NCBI GenBank assembly: GCA_965213645.1
Contig: CBDBZX010000002.1
Span: forward strand, 1 to 64,000
Source: CBDBZX01 sp965213645
GTDB lineage: Bacteria; Deinococcota; Deinococci; Deinococcales; Trueperaceae
Reading direction: 5' to 3'
Length of the DNA stretch: 64,000 nucleotides
The position numbers and the translations under genes were made by a program. Below, piece by piece: positions 61,125 through 64,000 of this stretch. Each line of letters opens with the position of its first letter. The first letter of the stretch is position 1. Below the pieces are notes generated by a model that saw nothing but the letters and a program-made list of their open reading frames with translations, did not search any database and had not been told where the DNA came from.

Positions 61125-62257
61125 ACCTAAGTACGGGACAAAAGCTGAATACAGAAGCTAAGGTCTCTATGCTTGAGGGGCAAGTTTTTAAGGAGAAATC
61201 TAAGATGGTCGAGCCCATGCCGAAAGAAGGACTTTTCTCGGCGTAAGTGAGACTTGAGGCGTAGTGGTTTGAGCGTGCTGTCATGAAGCCATTCGCCTAT
61301 ATGGTGCGCCCAAACGAGAGCGAGCGCTAGAAGCGTAAAAAGGGTATCGAGCTTATTGAGCTTGGCAAGATGCGTTGCTTCTATGTTGAAGCCGGTCAAC
61401 TTGAGCGCGGAAAAGAGCATCTCAATTTCCCAGCGACGTCGGTAAGCGAGAAACGCTGAGGTAGGCGCACGGTTGGTTGCAATGATGAGATAGTCTTGGT
61501 GAGCGAGCTTCATACCGACGAGTCTGAGCGTGCAACCGTAGACCTTATGAGCATGGCTTAGAACGTGAAGCTGACCCTCTGGAAGTTGCGCGAAGAGCGC
61601 ATAGACCGGACACCAGTTTTCACACAAGCTGTCTTTGCGAATGCGGATTGCAAAGGGCACGCGGCGCTTATCGAGGTAGTTAAACCAGGTCCCGCCGACA
61701 AACTCCCTATCGGCTAAGAAAAAGTCTATGTCTTGCGGCTTGATGAGTTTGAATAGGTCGTGAAGTAAGTCAATACGCTCATTGCTTGACGAGTTACCTT
61801 TTTTCTCCAGGAGTGTCCATACCAGCGGAAAGGCGACGCCCCTATGCGCCACCGCAATCACGAGAATATTGATGTCAAGCGAGCCGAAGCGCCAGTTCGT
61901 GCGGTCAACGCAGAGCGTGTAAGGTGGTGGCGGCAGCGTGCTCAAGATGAAGCGGGCAACGCTCTGTTTATCCAAGCTAACCTCACTGAAGAATCGTTTG
62001 ATACGGCGATAGGAGGATTCTGGCTTGGCGTGACCTTGAAACGCTAAACTTAAACTGACCAAGTTCACGCTCTTCTCTTGAATCAGCACGAGCACCAAGG
62101 TGCTCAGGCATTTGAGTCTTGCATTATTAAGTGACAAGTGCGCAGCTAGCGTTTCTTTGAGTTGTGTTTTATGCTTGTGGAGGCTTCCTTGAGATTCTTT
62201 CACACAGTTATTCTCGTACAGGAAGCCACTTCCTTTCAATTTGTCCCGTACTTAGGT
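61125..62257 (-). mobile_element. Complete IS4-family insertion sequence
   Basis: Perfect 18-bp terminal inverted repeats (ACCTAAGTACGGGACAAA at 61125-61142, its complement at 62240-62257) enclose one transposase gene. CAAGT flanks both sides (61120-61124, 62258-62262) as a probable 5-bp target duplication. No CTCGAG or AGAGGT words occur inside, unlike the host sequence, consistent with recent arrival. It is inserted between genes and interrupts nothing obvious. Confidence 0.9.
61127..62239 (-). CDS. IS4-family DDE transposase
   Basis: A 370-residue transposase. The acidic triad is in PYTLCVDRTNWRFG (Asp), DIDFFLADREFVGG (Asp) and YRRRWEIEMLFSALK (Glu, within the YREK signature of IS4). The frame starts at a TTG next to the right inverted repeat; a GTG 12 codons in is an alternative start. 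Intact and probably active. Confidence 0.93.
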   Translation of the reverse strand: MKGSGFLYENNCVKESQGSLHKHKTQLKETLAAHLSLNNARLKCLSTLVLVLIQEKSVNLVSLSLAFQGHAKPESSYRRIKRFFSEVSLDKQSVARFILSTLPPPPYTLCVDRTNWRFGSLDINILVIAVAHRGVAFPLVWTLLEKKGNSSSNERIDLLHDLFKLIKPQDIDFFLADREFVGGTWFNYLDKRRVPFAIRIRKDSLCENWCPVYALFAQLPEGQLHVLSHAHKVYGCTLRLVGMKLAHQDYLIIATNRAPTSAFLAYRRRWEIEMLFSALKLTGFNIEATHLAKLNKLDTLFTLLALALVWAHHIGEWLHDSTLKPLRLKSHLRREKSFFRHGLDHLRFLLKNLPLKHRDLSFCIQLLSRT

Positions 62258-62363
62258 CAAGTACACAAATTAGTGAAGCGGCTAGATTCTTAACCGTTTC
62301 CTACAGTATGAGTGATGAGTCAGTTGAGCGGCTATCAATTTGCTCACCGAAGTAATTTACCTT

Positions 62364-62756
62364 TTAGAGAAATACCGCTGGCGACACACCAAACCGCTCA
62401 GCCAATACACGCATATGCCGTGCGTTGAGTTCACGCTTACCGCTCAATAATTCGGATACTACACCTTGCGAACCGACTTCAGGCAAATCGGACTGAGTAA
62501 GATTATGTTCTTCCATAAAATACCGGAGCATCTCTCGTCCAGAGACATCAGGGATTTTATAGTGAACCTCTTCGTAGCTGTGCATAACCGTGCCGAGCGT
62601 ATCGAGTAGGTCGTAAAGGGGGTGAGTCTCATCTGTGCCGACTTCATCAATAAGTTCGTTGAGGTAAATAACTGCCCTGTCGTAGTCCTCTTCGTTTTGA
62701 ATAGAAAGAACAGGTCGAACGGCTGACCAGTAGGTTTCCAACTCTTTAATGCTCAT
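62364..62756 (-). CDS. higA: HigA-type antitoxin (XRE helix-turn-helix)
   Basis: A 130-residue antitoxin. The N-terminal helical part (MSIKELETYWSAVRPVLSIQ) and the C-terminal HTH (LRYFMEEHNLTQSDLPEVGS, then QGVVSELLSGKRELNARHM) fit HigA proteins. ATG 62756 overlaps the toxin stop (ATGA). It neutralises HigB and represses the operon. The toxin-first order is the hallmark of higBA. Confidence 0.92.
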   Translation of the reverse strand: MSIKELETYWSAVRPVLSIQNEEDYDRAVIYLNELIDEVGTDETHPLYDLLDTLGTVMHSYEEVHYKIPDVSGREMLRYFMEEHNLTQSDLPEVGSQGVVSELLSGKRELNARHMRVLAERFGVSPAVFL

Positions 62757-63040
62757 TGCTTCCACCCTTCTTCGTCATATTCTCTGTGCGTCAAAACGTG
62801 TTGGATAAGAACTTTGCCGCGATTGAAATGTATCGCCGCGATAAGCCGGTAGTTGTTACCGCCAATGTTGAAGACGAATAAATCCCCCACTTTATCCACG
62901 CTAGGAAACGCTTTGCGCAGCTCGCCAAACGTCCTAAAGTCAGTTTTGCTAACGACTTTGTACCACCGCTCGAGCGGCGCTTCACTCTTAGGATGTTTCT
63001 CCCAAAAGGTGACAAGTGCTCTTTTGCTGAGGATATGCAC
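62753..63040 (-). CDS. higB: HigB-type mRNA interferase toxin
   Basis: A 95-residue RelE-fold toxin: FGELRKAFPSVDKVGDLFVF, NIGGNNYRLIAAIHFNRGKV and LIQHVLTHREYDE are HigB hallmarks (the last includes the catalytic His/Tyr region). It cleaves mRNA on ribosomes. Directly followed by higA. Complete locus. Confidence 0.93.
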   Translation of the reverse strand: MHILSKRALVTFWEKHPKSEAPLERWYKVVSKTDFRTFGELRKAFPSVDKVGDLFVFNIGGNNYRLIAAIHFNRGKVLIQHVLTHREYDEEGWKQ

Positions 63041-63128
63041 AGTGCATTGTATCTCAAAAGGAGATAGAGCATTGTAAAAAAGAAGCGCACTACCCTCGGT
63101 GCGCCATTATCTATATTTCCGAAGGGGT

Positions 63129-64000
63129 TTACAGCCGCTCCTGAATCACCCCACCACCCAACAACCTCTCTCCGTCATACACCACCGCCGACTGCCCCTT
63201 CGTAATCGCAAAAGTAGGCTCGTCAAAGTGAAGCTCAAAGGAGGTGTCGCCCAGCAGCTCGAGCCGCGCTTTCACCGGCCTTTGCCTGTAACGTGTTTGC
63301 GCCATGACTCGAGTCGGAAGTTTATCGACATCGGTTAAAAAGCTCGCCTTGTGAGCGCGGAGCTTGTCGGCGTAGCACATCTCACGACTACCCACGACAA
63401 TAGTATTATCTTCACCACGTATGTCTACAACGAAACGCCCTAAGTGCGAGTGATAGAGCCCTAGACCCTTGCGCTGTCCAATCGTGTAAAACTGAACGCC
63501 ATTATGTTGACCTATCTCTTTATAACCATCGAGCGTGTCCAGAATCGGACCGGGGTTCGGCTCGCTGAACTCAGACAAGTAGTTTTTGACTGACGAGGTG
63601 ATGAAGCATAGGCCGCTCGAGGATTTCTTCTCCGCCACCATGAAGTCGCGCTCAGAAGCCATCTCGCGCACTTGGTCCTTGGTCAACTCGCCTAGCGGGA
63701 AGAGGAGGTAGGGCAAGATGTCTCGAGGCAAGGCCCACAAGAAATAGGTTTGGTCTTTGGAGTCGTCGCGCCCACGGTGGAGTTCGACGCCGTTCGGTCC
63801 GTCCATGCGGCGCACGTAGTGACCCGTCGCCATGAACTCACAGCCGAGCATCTGCGCTCTTTTCACAAACGAGCCGAACTTGATGTCGCGGTTGCACCAG
63901 ACGCACGGATTGGGCGTCTCCCCCTTCTGATAGGTCGGAATAAAGGGGGCGATGACGATTTCGTCGAATTTGTCGCGGTAGTCCAAGAGGTAAAAAGGTA
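63129..64000 (-). CDS. mnmA: tRNA 2-thiouridine synthetase MnmA (partial, 5' end outside window)
   Basis: 290 codons are visible up to the window edge; the N-terminal PP-loop part is missing. YQKGETPNPCVWCNRDIKFG carries the first catalytic Cys, KSSSGLCFITSSVKNYLSEF the second, and ATGHYVRRM the intermediate block. It thiolates U34 of Lys, Glu and Gln tRNAs using persulfide sulfur. The frame continues upstream of 63986 (PFYLLDYRDKFDE), so the short start there is not real. Confidence 0.95.
   Translation of the reverse strand, partial: PFYLLDYRDKFDEIVIAPFIPTYQKGETPNPCVWCNRDIKFGSFVKRAQMLGCEFMATGHYVRRMDGPNGVELHRGRDDSKDQTYFLWALPRDILPYLLFPLGELTKDQVREMASERDFMVAEKKSSSGLCFITSSVKNYLSEFSEPNPGPILDTLDGYKEIGQHNGVQFYTIGQRKGLGLYHSHLGRFVVDIRGEDNTIVVGSREMCYADKLRAHKASFLTDVDKLPTRVMAQTRYRQRPVKARLELLGDTSFELHFDEPTFAITKGQSAVVYDGERLLGGGVIQERL

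Overview
The window looks like a chromosomal segment of a Deinococcota bacterium, probably a moderate-GC relative of Truepera/Deinococcus. Supporting signs are a Thermus-type pilM-pilN-pilO pilus/competence operon, a bacilliredoxin-like protein (bacillithiol chemistry), a homodimeric AceE/AceF pyruvate dehydrogenase, an IS4-type transposase, and at least sixteen genes whose only upstream signal is a TANNNT -10 box 5-6 nt before the start codon. That arrangement implies leaderless mRNAs, which are common in Deinococcus. Species cannot be named from sequence alone.

Layout. 0-2.2 kb: pilM-pilN-pilO (minus strand, pilO cut by the edge). 2.2-13.5 kb: housekeeping and small genes (quinone oxidoreductase, OsmC, 5-formyl-THF cyclo-ligase, mutM, a TAP-like lipoprotein hydrolase, an FAD oxidoreductase, hisA). 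13.6-15.1 kb: an AT-rich insert with an EEP-family nuclease and partners. 15.2-19.8 kb: sucA (with a one-base frameshift) and sucB. 20.7-23.3 kb: an AT-rich cassette with a 54-codon peptide gene, a strong intergenic hairpin, a graspetide-type ATP-grasp ligase and an MFS exporter. This is a candidate new ribosomally made peptide (RiPP) system and the most interesting locus here. 23.4-34 kb: sixA, CYTH, tRNA-Ser(GGA), bacilliredoxin fusion, AEC carrier, a HEPN-like protein, ferredoxin, DsbA/DsbB. 34.4-41.3 kb: aceE, aceF, lptB, a DUF3084 coiled-coil protein. 41.3-56 kb: small operons, including nitrilase-nadE, panE-tag and a chain of coupled genes (DUF2071-AraC and B3/4-LysE). 56-59 kb: ribosomal protein S1 with long acidic extensions. 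58.8-63.1 kb: a mobile/defence-like patch (three-gene HEPN operon, complete IS element, higBA). 63.1-64 kb: mnmA, cut by the edge.

Window-scale structure. Two short words, AAGAGGT/ACCTCTT and CTCGAG, occur several times more often than chance in genes and between genes. Both form the stems of several terminators, and both are absent from the IS element. Seven copies of a small intergenic repeat with ends AGCAGGTATCATCT...AGATGATACCTGCG are scattered over 29 kb. Two promoter-hairpin-U-tract units without ORFs (2.44-2.54 kb and 47.85-47.95 kb) are candidate small RNAs.
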